From Kiritimatiellia bacterium (GTDB taxonomy: Bacteria; Verrucomicrobiota; Kiritimatiellia; RFP12; JAAYLN01): 42,869 nt of DNA. The stretch spans positions 1 to 42,869 of the forward strand of contig JAGCUY010000052.1 of the NCBI GenBank assembly GCA_017962605.1. The letters run 5' to 3'. Below the pieces are notes generated by a model. The model did not search any database, was not told the origin of the DNA, and saw only the letters and a program-made list of their open reading frames with translations. Positions 31,063 to 40,021 of this stretch are shown here, one piece after another. The position numbers were made by a program, and so were the translations under genes. Each line of letters starts with the position of its first letter. The first letter of the stretch is position 1.

Positions 31063-31890
31063 ATGTTTCCCGAAATCTGCCAACTTGGTCCCTTTACCCT
31101 AAAGTCTTTCGGCCTCATGGCCGCGCTTGGCTTCCTACTTGGATACGCGGTGATGCGCCGTCGCGGCGAAATCGTGGCAGGCCTTAATGCCGACGCCGTG
31201 TCGCGCTTGCTCGTGGCGGCAATGGCCGGCGGCGCGCTTGGCGCGCGCCTCGCCTACGTTGCCGAGCACTGGTCTTCCGAGTTCGCCGACTGCCCTGTCT
31301 GGGAGGTGCTGCGCTTCGACAGGGGTGGCCTGATGTTCTACGGCGGCCTTGGCGGCGCAATCATCGCAATCGCCATCTGCTCCATTGTCTGGCGGCGTCC
31401 GCTGGCGGCGCTGCTTGACCTTACGGCCATCGCGCTTCCCCTGGGCCACGCCCTCGGCCGCGTAGGCTGCTTCCTAAACGGCTGCTGCTACGGGCGGGTT
31501 TCAGAATGTGCCATTTCAGTGCGTTACCCAGCCGGTTCCGCGCCCTGGCTGGCGCAGGTGCATGATGGCCTTATTCGGCGTTCTGCGGCGCAGTCCCTGC
31601 CCGTCATCCCGTCGCAGTTGATCGAGGCCGCTCTCAACGTTGTCCTTTTCGCGGCGCTGTGGCGCCTCTCTTCTCGCAAGCCGCGCCGCTGGACGCTTGC
31701 CGGATGCTATCTGGTTGGCTACGGCGTCATCCGCTTCTTTACGGAGACGCTGCGCTCCGACCCGCGCATGGCTGTGGGGCCGTTCTCCATTTCGCAGTTC
31801 ATCTGCCTCTTCGTCTACGCGGCGGGATGCGTGGCCCTCGAGGTGGCGCGGCTTGGCGGCAACGGCGAGAAGTCCCGGGAGGGCGAATAG
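31063..31890 (+). CDS. lgt: Prolipoprotein diacylglyceryl transferase
   Basis: Inner-membrane enzyme that moves diacylglycerol from phosphatidylglycerol to the lipobox cysteine of prolipoproteins. The 275 residues show about seven membrane helices, the Lgt signature GHALGRVGCFLNGCCYGR with its essential Arg, and the late RFFTETLRSDPR. It would process the lipoproteins in this window (3D-domain and thioredoxin-like). The start is 10 nt after a TATCAT. rluD follows after 4 nt. Confidence 0.93.
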   Translation: MFPEICQLGPFTLKSFGLMAALGFLLGYAVMRRRGEIVAGLNADAVSRLLVAAMAGGALGARLAYVAEHWSSEFADCPVWEVLRFDRGGLMFYGGLGGAIIAIAICSIVWRRPLAALLDLTAIALPLGHALGRVGCFLNGCCYGRVSECAISVRYPAGSAPWLAQVHDGLIRRSAAQSLPVIPSQLIEAALNVVLFAALWRLSSRKPRRWTLAGCYLVGYGVIRFFTETLRSDPRMAVGPFSISQFICLFVYAAGCVALEVARLGGNGEKSREGE

Positions 31891-31894
31891 CGAC

Positions 31895-32818
31895 ATGGGG
31901 GAAGTCCTGCGCCTGACATACGACGCCGAAGGGCCGGCGCGCCTCGACGCCTGGCTGGCCTCGCGCTGCGAAGACCTCTCCCGCTCCCGCATCCAGGCGC
32001 TGCTCGATGCCGGCGCAATCACTTCTGGTAACGCCGCCCTTGGCCCGCGCGACCGCCTTGCCCCCGGCGCAGAAATCTTCATCGCTCTTCCAGACCCCGC
32101 ACCGGCGGAGCCTGTCCCCCAGGACATCCCGCTGGACATTCTCTACGAGGACGAGTGCGTGATTGTCGTGAACAAGCCGGCCGGGATGGTCGTCCACCCC
32201 GCGCCAGGCCATGGCGACTCCACTTTCGTGAACGCCCTTCTCTTCCACTGCGGCGACGAACTCGCCGGTGTCGGCGGCGTCGCCCGCCCGGGCATCGTGC
32301 ACCGCCTCGACATGGACACCACGGGCATCCTCGTGGCGGCCAAGGACGAGCGTTCACTCAACTCCCTTGCAACGCAGTTCCAGGCGCACACCACGGAGAA
32401 GCGCTACGCCGCCCTCGTCCATGGCGTCATCCAGCGCGAGTCCGGCCGCATTGAGACGACAATCGGACGACACCCCACCGACCGCCTGCGTATGGCCGCC
32501 AACCCGCCGCGCGGTGGCAAGTCGGCCGTCACGAGATGGAAGGTGGCGCGCCGTCTCTCCCGCACCACGCTGCTGGATGTGCTGATAGAGACGGGCCGCA
32601 CCCACCAGATACGCGTCCACATGGCCTACGCGAGAATGCCAATCGTCGGCGACCCGCTCTACGGCAACCGCTCGCTCGACGCGGCGATCAAGGACTGCCC
32701 CCCGCGCCAGATGCTCCACGCCGCGCACTTCGCATTCGACCACCCCGTTACCGGCCGCCGCATGTCCTTCGACGCCCCACTGCCGGACGACTTTGAAAGG
32801 ATTCTCGCCAATGCTTGA
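31895..32818 (+). CDS. RluD-family 23S rRNA pseudouridine synthase
   Basis: 307 residues: N-terminal S4 RNA-binding domain (RLDAWLASRCEDLSRSRIQALLDAGAIT) and RluA/RluD catalytic domain with D139 in HRLDMDTTG, plus GRTHQIRVHMA and GDPLYG. RluD-type enzymes modify 23S rRNA helix 69; RluA and RluC cannot be fully excluded from sequence alone. It lies 4 nt after lgt. The start is supported by GGGAGG about 12 nt upstream. Its stop overlaps the ABC gene (ATGCTTGA). Confidence 0.9.
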   Translation: MGEVLRLTYDAEGPARLDAWLASRCEDLSRSRIQALLDAGAITSGNAALGPRDRLAPGAEIFIALPDPAPAEPVPQDIPLDILYEDECVIVVNKPAGMVVHPAPGHGDSTFVNALLFHCGDELAGVGGVARPGIVHRLDMDTTGILVAAKDERSLNSLATQFQAHTTEKRYAALVHGVIQRESGRIETTIGRHPTDRLRMAANPPRGGKSAVTRWKVARRLSRTTLLDVLIETGRTHQIRVHMAYARMPIVGDPLYGNRSLDAAIKDCPPRQMLHAAHFAFDHPVTGRRMSFDAPLPDDFERILANA

Positions 32819-33578
32819 GGCAAGCCATGTCACAGTTTCGTTCAGGCGCAGGGGAGGGGAGCCCTTCCGCGCCCTGGACGATGTTTCCATCAAGGTTGAG
32901 TCGGGGAAGATCGTTGGCATCGTCGGCGAGAGCGGTTCGGGCAAGACGACCCTGGTGCGGACTCTCTGCGGCTTGCAGAAGCCGGATTCGGGCGAAGTCC
33001 TTTTCAAGGGGCGCGAAATTCATGAGGCGATGGCCGCCGCGCGGAGTGGCGCCGGGCTGCCGCTCTCCATGGTCTTCCAGGATGCCTCCGGCGCGCTTGA
33101 CCCGCGCCAGACTGCCGCCAGCGCAGTCGGCGAGGCGCTGCGCGTCCACCGCATGGTGGTGCGCGTCGGGGAAGGGGATGAGGTGCGGCGACTGCTGGCC
33201 GCCGTTGGGCTTCCGGCAGATGTCGCCGGGAAGCGGCCGACGGAGATGAGCGGCGGGCAGTGCCAGCGCGTGTGCATTGCGCGGGCGATTGCGCCGCGCC
33301 CTGCCTTGCTCATTGGCGACGAGCCGGTGTCGGCGTTGGACGTCTCCGTGCAGGCCCGCATCCTGAAGCTGCTGGCTGCTCTGCTGAAGGGGCATGAGAA
33401 CGGCCTTGAGGCGATTCTGCTGGTGACGCACGACCTGGCCGTGGTGGCGGCCGTCTGCGACTACGTCTATGTGATGTCCGGCGGGCGGGTGGTCGAGGAA
33501 GGCGTGCCGCGCGAAGTCTTCGCGGCTGCGCGCCACGAGGCCACGCACCGCCTCCTCGCCGCAGCTGGCTACAACTGA
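32811..33578 (+). CDS. Dpp/Opp-type ABC transporter ATPase, without partner genes
   Basis: 255 residues. Walker A is GESGSGKTT (39-47, K45), the Q-loop lies near MVFQDASGALDP, the signature is MSGGQCQRV, Walker B is ALLIGDEPVSALDVSVQ, and the switch His lies in LVTHD. The ALDVSVQARIL segment is typical of oligopeptide/nickel ATPases (DppF/OppF). No permease or binding protein lies nearby. It starts inside the rluD stop region with AAAGGA about 9 nt upstream, so translation is coupled. An in-frame TTG at 32793 lacks support. Confidence 0.88.
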   Translation: MLEASHVTVSFRRRGGEPFRALDDVSIKVESGKIVGIVGESGSGKTTLVRTLCGLQKPDSGEVLFKGREIHEAMAAARSGAGLPLSMVFQDASGALDPRQTAASAVGEALRVHRMVVRVGEGDEVRRLLAAVGLPADVAGKRPTEMSGGQCQRVCIARAIAPRPALLIGDEPVSALDVSVQARILKLLAALLKGHENGLEAILLVTHDLAVVAAVCDYVYVMSGGRVVEEGVPREVFAAARHEATHRLLAAAGYN

Positions 33579-33600
33579 CCTGTCTGTCGTAAAAGCGGAA

Positions 33601-33625
33601 CCCCGCGCGCCAGTGGCGTGCGGGG
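33601..33625 (-). terminator. Terminator hairpin after tRNA-Thr
   Basis: The CCCCGC...GCGGGG stem with an inner GCGCC/GGCGT pairing lies 9 nt past the tRNA 3' end. On the minus strand it is followed by TTCCGCTTTT. It may also end the lgt operon from the other side, where no T-run follows. Confidence 0.55.
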
Positions 33626-33634
33626 CCTTGAAGA

Positions 33635-33710
33635 TGGAGCCAACTCAGGGATTCGGACCCAGGACCTGCGCATTACGAATGCGCTGCTCTACCAGCTGAG
33701 CTAAGTTGGC
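33635..33710 (-). tRNA. tRNA-Thr (anticodon CGT)
   Basis: 76 nt on the minus strand with encoded CCA. The acceptor stem is GCCAACT/AGTTGGC, the D arm holds GCTCAGCTGGTAGAGC, the anticodon stem GCGCA-TTCGTAA-TGCGC puts CGT at 34-36, and the T loop reads GGTCCGAATCC (T-arm variant of GGTTCGAATCC). It reads ACG codons. It is a single gene, not part of a cluster. Confidence 0.95.
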
Positions 33711-33755
33711 AAACGGCGGCGGAAAGGAGTGACGCCGCCAAAATTGTTACATAAG

Positions 33756-33783
33756 ATTATACCAAATTGCGCCACATTTGCAA
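33756..33783 (-). promoter_or_regulatory. Promoter of tRNA-Thr
   Basis: Minus strand: -35 TTGCAA (33783-33778), 16-nt spacer, extended -10 TTTGG-TATAAT (hexamer 33761-33756). The roughly 40-nt 5' leader contains a 7-bp hairpin (33715-33721 with 33733-33739) just before the mature tRNA end. Confidence 0.7.
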
Positions 33784-33825
33784 GTGTTGGCCTTGGCAAA
33801 TGCCGGAATCAAGCATGGACGGAAC

Positions 33826-35124
33826 TTATTTCTCCTCGATTAGGCCGTTCTTGCAGGCCACAATGTAGGTGCAGACGTTGTCGCCGGTGACATTGCAGCA
33901 GGTCTCGAACATGTCGAGAATGGGGTTGATGCCGAGCGCGAGGGCGACGATCATCGCCACCTGGTCGCCGGCGAGGCCCATGTTCTCAAGGACCATGAAG
34001 AGGAGGAACACCGAGCCGCCGGGAACGCCGCCCGCGCCTACCGATGCGAACATGATCGAGGTGACGAGCACGACCATCTGGACTGCGGTGAGGTGGACTC
34101 CGAACATGTTCGCGGCCAGGATCACGAAGACCGGCAGGTGGACGCATACGCCGTCCATGTTGATGGTCGCGCCCAGCGGCAGCGAGAAGCTGGAGAGCGT
34201 TTTTGACACGCCGATTTCGTTCATGGCGTTGAAGGACACGGGGAGTGTGGCGGCGCTGGAGCGCGTGACGAAGGCCGTCAATATCGGCTGGCGGATGCGC
34301 AGCAGCACGCGGTAGGGGTTTTCGTGGCAGAAGAAGGATATCGCGAGCGGGTAGATGACCAGGATCATCGCCAGGACGCCGACCATGACGCAGACGACGA
34401 TGCGGACATACGGGCCGAAGAGCAGGATGCCGTGCTCGGCGAAGTTGGAGAAGGTCAGGGCGAACACGCCGATGGGGAAGTAGAGCATCACCCAGTCGAT
34501 GAGCTTGAAGGCGACCTTCTGCGCGCCGTCGCAGACCCTGATTAGTAGTTTGATTTCGGACTTGTCCTCGCCGTCTTCTCCCAATTCGTCAAGCAGGCAG
34601 CGGGCCGCGAAGCCGAAGAGGATGGAGAAGATGATGATTGGGAGGAACTGCCCGTGGGAGAGCGAGGCGAAGGGGTTCTGGAAGAGGTTCACGAAGAAGT
34701 CGCCGAAGGTGGCGGCGCCTGAGTTGCCTGCCATCTCGTTGGCGGAGGCCAGATACTGGCTTGCGGTGTCTTTCGCCGCCCTGATGGAGGGGTTCATCAG
34801 GAATGCCATGATGACGCCGAAGACCGTGGCGAAGAGCGATGTCACAAAATACCAGACGAGGACTGCGCCGCCGACGCGCCCCGACTTCTTCAGCGGCAGG
34901 CTGGCTGCGCCGAGGATGAGCGAGAAGAAGATGATGGGATAGACGACCATCTTCAGCATCGACACCAGCACCGAGCCGAATGGAGACACATAGGCCAGGA
35001 TGGCCTTGGTCGAGTCTTCGCCGAAGATTTTTGGCGCGGCAATGCCCAGAAAGATGCCCAGGATGAAGCCTATGAGGATGCGCCAGACGATCGGGATGCG
35101 GCAGGTCTTGTTGCGGCAGTTCAT
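33826..35124 (-). CDS. Dicarboxylate/amino acid:cation symporter (DAACS)
   Basis: 432 residues, eight predicted membrane helices and two hairpins of the GltP/GltPh family: serine-rich TRSSAATLPVSF, NMDGVCVHLP (family NMDGT), the hairpin VGAGGVPGGS and the last-helix LDMFETCCNVTGDNV. It imports glutamate, aspartate or C4-dicarboxylates with Na+ or H+. Arg in the last helix, which marks glutamate/aspartate members, is not obvious; the Cys-Cys there is unusual. It starts 30 nt after the NSS gene with an AAAGGA site, so the two transporters share a transcript. Confidence 0.9.
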   Translation of the reverse strand: MNCRNKTCRIPIVWRILIGFILGIFLGIAAPKIFGEDSTKAILAYVSPFGSVLVSMLKMVVYPIIFFSLILGAASLPLKKSGRVGGAVLVWYFVTSLFATVFGVIMAFLMNPSIRAAKDTASQYLASANEMAGNSGAATFGDFFVNLFQNPFASLSHGQFLPIIIFSILFGFAARCLLDELGEDGEDKSEIKLLIRVCDGAQKVAFKLIDWVMLYFPIGVFALTFSNFAEHGILLFGPYVRIVVCVMVGVLAMILVIYPLAISFFCHENPYRVLLRIRQPILTAFVTRSSAATLPVSFNAMNEIGVSKTLSSFSLPLGATINMDGVCVHLPVFVILAANMFGVHLTAVQMVVLVTSIMFASVGAGGVPGGSVFLLFMVLENMGLAGDQVAMIVALALGINPILDMFETCCNVTGDNVCTYIVACKNGLIEEK

Positions 35125-35154
35125 TTGTTTTTCCTTTTGGTTTGGTTTGTGAAA

Positions 35155-36645
35155 TCAGATCTTCCAGCCGCCGATGCCGAGGTTGCGGCAGATTTCGGAG
35201 ACGAGGATGGCGATGAGGAGAAGCGGCGCGACCCACTTCGTCATGAAGGAGAAGAAGCTCTTCGCCTTGAAGGGGTGCCCCTCGCGTTCGACTTCATCAA
35301 TGATCGCCTTCGGCTTGATCACCCAGCCCACGAAGAAGCAGGTGCAGAGGGCGATTATCGGCATGAGAATGGAATTGGTGATGAAGTCGAAGAAGTCCAG
35401 CCCCTGCATGGAGGGGACTGCGCCAGTCGCCCATTCGCCAGTGCAGCCGAGCTTGGTGAAGAGGGCGGAGAAGGTCACGCCGCTCCAGGGACCGTAGCCC
35501 AGCGCAGAGAAGACGGCGAAGAAGGCGATCACGAAGAACATGAAGAAGGTCGCGTTGCGGCGCTTCATGTCGAGGAGGTCGCAGACCGACGCCACGCATG
35601 CCTCGTAGAGGGATATGGCGCTGGTTGCGGCGGCGAATGTCACGAGGATGAAGAATGAGAGCCCAAGCCAGTTGCCGGCGGTGCCGAGCATCGCGAAGAC
35701 CTTGGGGAGGGTGATGAACATAAGGCCGGGGCCGGCGTTCATGGCCTCTTTGACGGGCGTGCCGGTCTTGATGGCGAACATGTAAACCACGGGGATGATC
35801 ATCAGACCGGCCACGATGGCGATGATGGTGTCGAAGATTTCGATTCGGCGCACGGACCGCTCGATGGAGTCGGCGCTGCGCATGTAGCTGCCGTAGGTGA
35901 TCATGATGCCCATGGCGAGCGAGAGGGAGTAGAACATCTGCCCCATCGCGCCGAGGATTGTCTTGGCGAGTAGCGCCACCGAGAATTTGCCGTCGGGGCC
36001 GCAGAGGCTGCTGAAGTTTGGAACGAGGTAGTAGCGGAGGCCGTCGCTGGCTCCGGGCATGCTGATGACATATAGTGAGATGGCGATCGCCATGACGAAG
36101 AGGATTGGCATCATCACGAGGTTGGACTTCTCGATGCCGTTCTTGACGCCCATCACGATGACGCCGGCGCAGGCGATGATGAATATGATTCCGTAGCCGA
36201 ATGGCGCGAAGGGCGAGGTGATGAAGTTCCCGAAGAAATCGCCGGCGCCTGCGGCGCCTTCACCCATCAGGGCTACGCCGGTGAAGGCCATCTTCGCATA
36301 GGCGACGAGGTATTTGAGGACCCAGCCGCCGATGATGCAGTAGTAGGGGACGATCAGGGCGGGGACGATTGTCCCGAGGATGCCGATGAATCCCCAGCCT
36401 TTGTGGAGCTTCGAGTAGGCGGTCAGCTGCGACTGGCTTGTCATTCTTCCGATTGCTATCTCGGTCGTCATGAGGGTGAACCCCAGGGTCGTCACCAGAA
36501 TCAGGTAGATGACAATGAAGATCCCGCCGCCGTATTGGGCCGCGAGGTAGGGGAAGCGCCAGAGGTTCCCGAGACCGATTGCCGATGCCGCTGCGGCCAG
36601 GACGAATGCCAGCTGGCCGGACCATGATGCTCTTTTATTATCCAT
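35155..36645 (-). CDS. Sodium-dependent transporter of the NSS family
   Basis: 496 residues, about 12 membrane helices. The opening WSGQLAFVLAAAASAIGLGNLWRFPYLAAQYGGG is the sodium and substrate site of LeuT/MhsT-like amino acid symporters. Later motifs (MGQMFYSLSLAMGIMITYGSY, FAAATSAISLYE) also fit. The substrate is probably an amino acid. I chose ATG 36645: an extended -10 TGG-TATAAT lies at 36682-36674, and codons further upstream run through the terminator of the LamG gene. Operon with the DAACS gene. Confidence 0.92.
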   Translation of the reverse strand: MDNKRASWSGQLAFVLAAAASAIGLGNLWRFPYLAAQYGGGIFIVIYLILVTTLGFTLMTTEIAIGRMTSQSQLTAYSKLHKGWGFIGILGTIVPALIVPYYCIIGGWVLKYLVAYAKMAFTGVALMGEGAAGAGDFFGNFITSPFAPFGYGIIFIIACAGVIVMGVKNGIEKSNLVMMPILFVMAIAISLYVISMPGASDGLRYYLVPNFSSLCGPDGKFSVALLAKTILGAMGQMFYSLSLAMGIMITYGSYMRSADSIERSVRRIEIFDTIIAIVAGLMIIPVVYMFAIKTGTPVKEAMNAGPGLMFITLPKVFAMLGTAGNWLGLSFFILVTFAAATSAISLYEACVASVCDLLDMKRRNATFFMFFVIAFFAVFSALGYGPWSGVTFSALFTKLGCTGEWATGAVPSMQGLDFFDFITNSILMPIIALCTCFFVGWVIKPKAIIDEVEREGHPFKAKSFFSFMTKWVAPLLLIAILVSEICRNLGIGGWKI

Positions 36646-36673
36646 GACTGAGTTCCGTTTTTTGGAGTGAATG

Positions 36674-36682
36674 ATTATACCA
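36674..36682 (-). promoter_or_regulatory. Extended -10 of the NSS-DAACS operon
   Basis: TGG-TATAAT on the minus strand, 28 nt before the ATG at 36645. No clear -35. It lies directly behind the terminator of the LamG gene. Confidence 0.55.
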
Positions 36683-36691
36683 TATTCTGAA

Positions 36692-36732
36692 AAAGCGCTC
36701 GCCCTGCCGACCAAGTGGTGGCGGCAGGGCGA
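36692..36732 (-). terminator. Rho-independent terminator of the LamG gene
   Basis: An 11-bp stem TCGCCCTGCCG/CGGCAGGGCGA (36699-36709 with 36722-36732), with a smaller ACCA/TGGT inside the loop. On the minus strand it is followed by GCGCTTTTTC. A second small hairpin (TGCGC-GGA-GCGCA) lies near 36766-36780, closer to the stop codon. Confidence 0.75.
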
Positions 36733-36788
36733 ATTCCCAGAGCGGGTCCTCTTGTGGAAGGACGTGCGCTCCGCGCAAGCCTTTTTTG

Positions 36789-39700
36789 CTACCTCAAAAC
36801 CATGAAGAACGGCTTGCGAACACACCATTCGAGCTTCACGAGCGCGGGCGAAGTGCCTGCCGTGTAGGTGAAGGTTTTTTCTTCGGGGAAGGACTTATAC
36901 AGCTGCCATCCGCCATTGCCGTCGGGGGTGTAGAGGCGGTAGCCCAGTCCGGCGGGGCCATTGGCGGTGAAGGTGTGGCTTCCTTCGACGAAATAAGCCG
37001 TGTCGGCGGCCTCAGCCGGAGTGATGCCTGGTGAATCCGCATCGACGGCCACAAACACGTTCGTGACGGCCAGCGCGCTGAAGTAGCGGGCGCTGTCAAC
37101 CTGCCTGTTGCGGACAAGCTCCTCCTCCGTCAGCACGCGGTCATAGTAGCGGAAGTTGTAGATCGTGCCGACGAGGCACTGGGTATCCGTCCCGCCGCCC
37201 CAGCCACCGAGGCGGAACTTGTTGTTCTCAAGGCCATTGAAAGTATCGAAGTGCTTATAGCCGGGATTGGTCGTCGGCTTCTCGACGCCGGGGAATGCCA
37301 AAGCCGATTGCGTTTTGGCGTCGTGGATGACCGTCATGTAGTCGATGCCGTCCTCCGTGGCAAAGGTGACTTCGGAGGCAAGAGTATCATTGCCCGACTT
37401 GTATGACTGCATATAAAAACGACCATTTTTATTTGCGCCGTTGATCTGCATGCCGAACATGCACCACGTCGTGGCCGCGATGTAGTGGCCTTTGGCGTTG
37501 CTATTGTCAGAATGCTTGGCATCGACAAGCACCTGGGCCGAGAAGGTCGTCGGCCAGGGGACGGATGCGGAACTCTCAAACATGCTCCTTCCAGGGAAGA
37601 CATGCCACTTTTCACCCCATGACGGCGAGAATCCAGTTGCGTTCTTACGCGTGAGGTCCATGCCTGGACGCGAACCGAGGTTGATCCACTTGGTGGCACT
37701 CATGGAGTGCTTACCGATGCCAGCGTTGAACTCTCCGTCGTAGTGGAGCGCGAGACCGGCGGGGGAGAGGTCGTCAAAACCGTAGTCGGCGGCGGTGCGG
37801 AGGGCATTCACGGCCTTCCACTCCCATGTAAGGCGGATGGTTTCGGCAGATGTGTTGTAGAGGTAGGAATGGCTGTCGTAGTGCGTGGCATTGGCCCAGC
37901 CGACGCCATCCTGCGTCTCAACCGTGTAGCCGGTGTTCGTGTAGGTGACGCCATCGACAACAACAGTTGCCGGCGCGACAAAGGTGTAGGAACCATCGAC
38001 CTCGTAGGGGCCGCACTTGTCGTAGCCTTCGAGGTAGGAATAGGTCGAGCAGACAACGACGTTCGTCGTCTCCGGCTCGTAGATTCCGAAGTAGCGATAG
38101 TTGTCAACGCGACGGTTGTGGGTAAGTTCGTCGTTGGTGAGGACGCGGGTATAGACGCGGAAGTTCTTGAGACGACCAATGAAATACTGCTCTAGTCCGC
38201 CGCCCCAGCCGCCGAGGTTCATGCCGTTGGAGTAGGTTTTGACGGATGTATAATTTGTGCAAGTCGTCTTTGAGCTGTCAGTAGGAATTGTAGTGCCAGC
38301 GGTAATCGAGGCATAAAGGTTGATGCCATCGAGGACGGCGGTCGTGTAGTCGACGGATGTCGCGCCTGTCGTGTATGGGCCGTAGGGCTTGGCACTCGCC
38401 TCTTGCGTGTGGAGACAAACGCCCTTATAGTCCCTGTATATGCCGATGGCGCACTTGGCCCATCCGGTGCCGAAGATGTAGTTGGCGGAGGTCGCATGTT
38501 TCTGCGAGGCAATGTCGGCATCGACGAGGGTCTGGATGGTGTAGCTGGAACCCCATGTGCGGCTGGTGTCGTTGTTGAAGCGCGAACCGCCGGCGAAGTC
38601 GAAACCGTCGACGCCCCAGGCGCTATCGTTGTCGGTGGTGGTGCCGTAGGTGCGGATCAGGGAGAGGTCATAGCCTGTTTCGGAGCCGAGGTTCTTCCAG
38701 GTGTCTGCGGCGTAGTTGTGCGCGGCGTTTGCGCCGGCGTTGCGGATGCCGTCGAAGTGGATCGCGAGACCGTCCGGGACGTAGTCGCCCACGTCGTAGA
38801 TCTTGAGTGTGCCTTCGCCGGACGCGGCAGCATATTGCCAGATGATGCAGACCATGCCAGAATCCGAGGCGGTATAGGAATACTCGCCTGTGTACGACTC
38901 CTCCTCGCCCCAAGATCCATTATTCCACGTCTTGAGCTTGTAGCCGGAGAGGGTGTAGCGCTTGCCCTCGACCGTGCGCTGGGCGGGCGTGGTAAAGGTG
39001 TAGCCTTCTGCGTCGAGCGCGAAGTGGTCGTCCTCGACATCGGGAATAGTGGTGGAGACGACAACATTCGTGACGGGAATTGGCGCACGGACTTTCCGCC
39101 CGAAATAACGGGCTTCGTCAATCATGCGGTTGTATGCGACCTCCGTATCGGCGAGAACGCGATTGTAAAGGCGGTAGGATTTGATTGTGCCTTTGAACAT
39201 TTCGTCGGTGCGCGGGTAGTGTCCACCGAGCGAAAATCCGTGTGGAAGCGGATACGTCGTCGGCGTGTAGCTGCTATTCATGTAATGACCCGTGGTTCCG
39301 CCCGTCGCGGCCGCAGTCCAAGGCGCCTTGGTTCCGGCGAAGAGCACAGCATTGGTCTTGTCAAGAATCGCCGTGCCGTATGTGTAAGTGCCACCGGAAA
39401 TGGCGGGACGGAGTTTTCCGGTCGGAGACATCGCATTGAAATAAAACGTGTTTGCTATATCCGCCGTGCTACGCAGGGCGATGGAGGCATAGCCCCATTT
39501 CGTGGCGTTCTCTCCGCACATGACGTATCCGATTCCGCCTTGGTCGGAGGTCTTGGCGGCCATGAGAACCTGCATGGAGTAGCTGTCCGGAATCGTAATT
39601 GAACTCGACTGATGGAAGATTGAGTCCTTATTGAACACGAACCCAGTATCCGTCCACGAACCCTTCGATGCGTCAGGATTCCATGCCGACGCCGTTGCCG

Positions 39701-39983
39701 AACTTGAAACCCCCAACGTGCCATTTGTGCTGTAGCGCGTCGCGTCATATTCGCCGGGGTTGGCGCAGTTCACCCATGTCATGGCGGAGGAGTCGTGCGG
39801 GGCGTCCGGGCCGGCGTTGCGGATGCCGTCGTAGTTGACGACGAGGCCGTCTTGAACATAGTCGCCCACGTCGAATGACTTGAAGTCTGGGTTGTCCCAG
39901 TATTTGATTCCGGCGAAGGCCGGGATGGACGCGCTGGCCGCCGCCGTTGCGGCGATTGCGAGTTTGCGGATTGACAGCTTCAT
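36789..39983 (-). CDS. Secreted protein with three LamG-like modules
   Basis: 1064 residues: signal peptide 1 to about 24 (ending PAFAG), then three tandem modules of about 340 residues (38-390, 397-725, 733-1064). Each opens with [VP]xGLxxxxDGxxNAG and an x-W-x-N-L segment, has a LamG/concanavalin-like core ending RxYxRVLxxxExxxNRxxDxxRYF, and closes with a beta domain (TNVxV...YTF...GYxxxT). LamG folds bind glycans. The protein ends LEWCVRKPFFMVLR, similar to the beta-strand protein at 4659. The start has GGGAG 9 nt upstream. Strongly repetitive and Tyr/Asn/Thr-rich; probably a surface adhesin or glycan-binding protein. Confidence 0.82.
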   Translation of the reverse strand: MKLSIRKLAIAATAAASASIPAFAGIKYWDNPDFKSFDVGDYVQDGLVVNYDGIRNAGPDAPHDSSAMTWVNCANPGEYDATRYSTNGTLGVSSSATASAWNPDASKGSWTDTGFVFNKDSIFHQSSSITIPDSYSMQVLMAAKTSDQGGIGYVMCGENATKWGYASIALRSTADIANTFYFNAMSPTGKLRPAISGGTYTYGTAILDKTNAVLFAGTKAPWTAAATGGTTGHYMNSSYTPTTYPLPHGFSLGGHYPRTDEMFKGTIKSYRLYNRVLADTEVAYNRMIDEARYFGRKVRAPIPVTNVVVSTTIPDVEDDHFALDAEGYTFTTPAQRTVEGKRYTLSGYKLKTWNNGSWGEEESYTGEYSYTASDSGMVCIIWQYAAASGEGTLKIYDVGDYVPDGLAIHFDGIRNAGANAAHNYAADTWKNLGSETGYDLSLIRTYGTTTDNDSAWGVDGFDFAGGSRFNNDTSRTWGSSYTIQTLVDADIASQKHATSANYIFGTGWAKCAIGIYRDYKGVCLHTQEASAKPYGPYTTGATSVDYTTAVLDGINLYASITAGTTIPTDSSKTTCTNYTSVKTYSNGMNLGGWGGGLEQYFIGRLKNFRVYTRVLTNDELTHNRRVDNYRYFGIYEPETTNVVVCSTYSYLEGYDKCGPYEVDGSYTFVAPATVVVDGVTYTNTGYTVETQDGVGWANATHYDSHSYLYNTSAETIRLTWEWKAVNALRTAADYGFDDLSPAGLALHYDGEFNAGIGKHSMSATKWINLGSRPGMDLTRKNATGFSPSWGEKWHVFPGRSMFESSASVPWPTTFSAQVLVDAKHSDNSNAKGHYIAATTWCMFGMQINGANKNGRFYMQSYKSGNDTLASEVTFATEDGIDYMTVIHDAKTQSALAFPGVEKPTTNPGYKHFDTFNGLENNKFRLGGWGGGTDTQCLVGTIYNFRYYDRVLTEEELVRNRQVDSARYFSALAVTNVFVAVDADSPGITPAEAADTAYFVEGSHTFTANGPAGLGYRLYTPDGNGGWQLYKSFPEEKTFTYTAGTSPALVKLEWCVRKPFFMVLR

Positions 39984-40021
39984 TACTTTTGACTCCCTAA
40001 TGGTTGGTTGCGTCGGCGGCA

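Noticed and set aside
38403..39602. Open frame of 399 codons antisense to the LamG gene
   Set aside because: It reads the complement of the LamG modules and shows only their repeat pattern, not a domain of its own.
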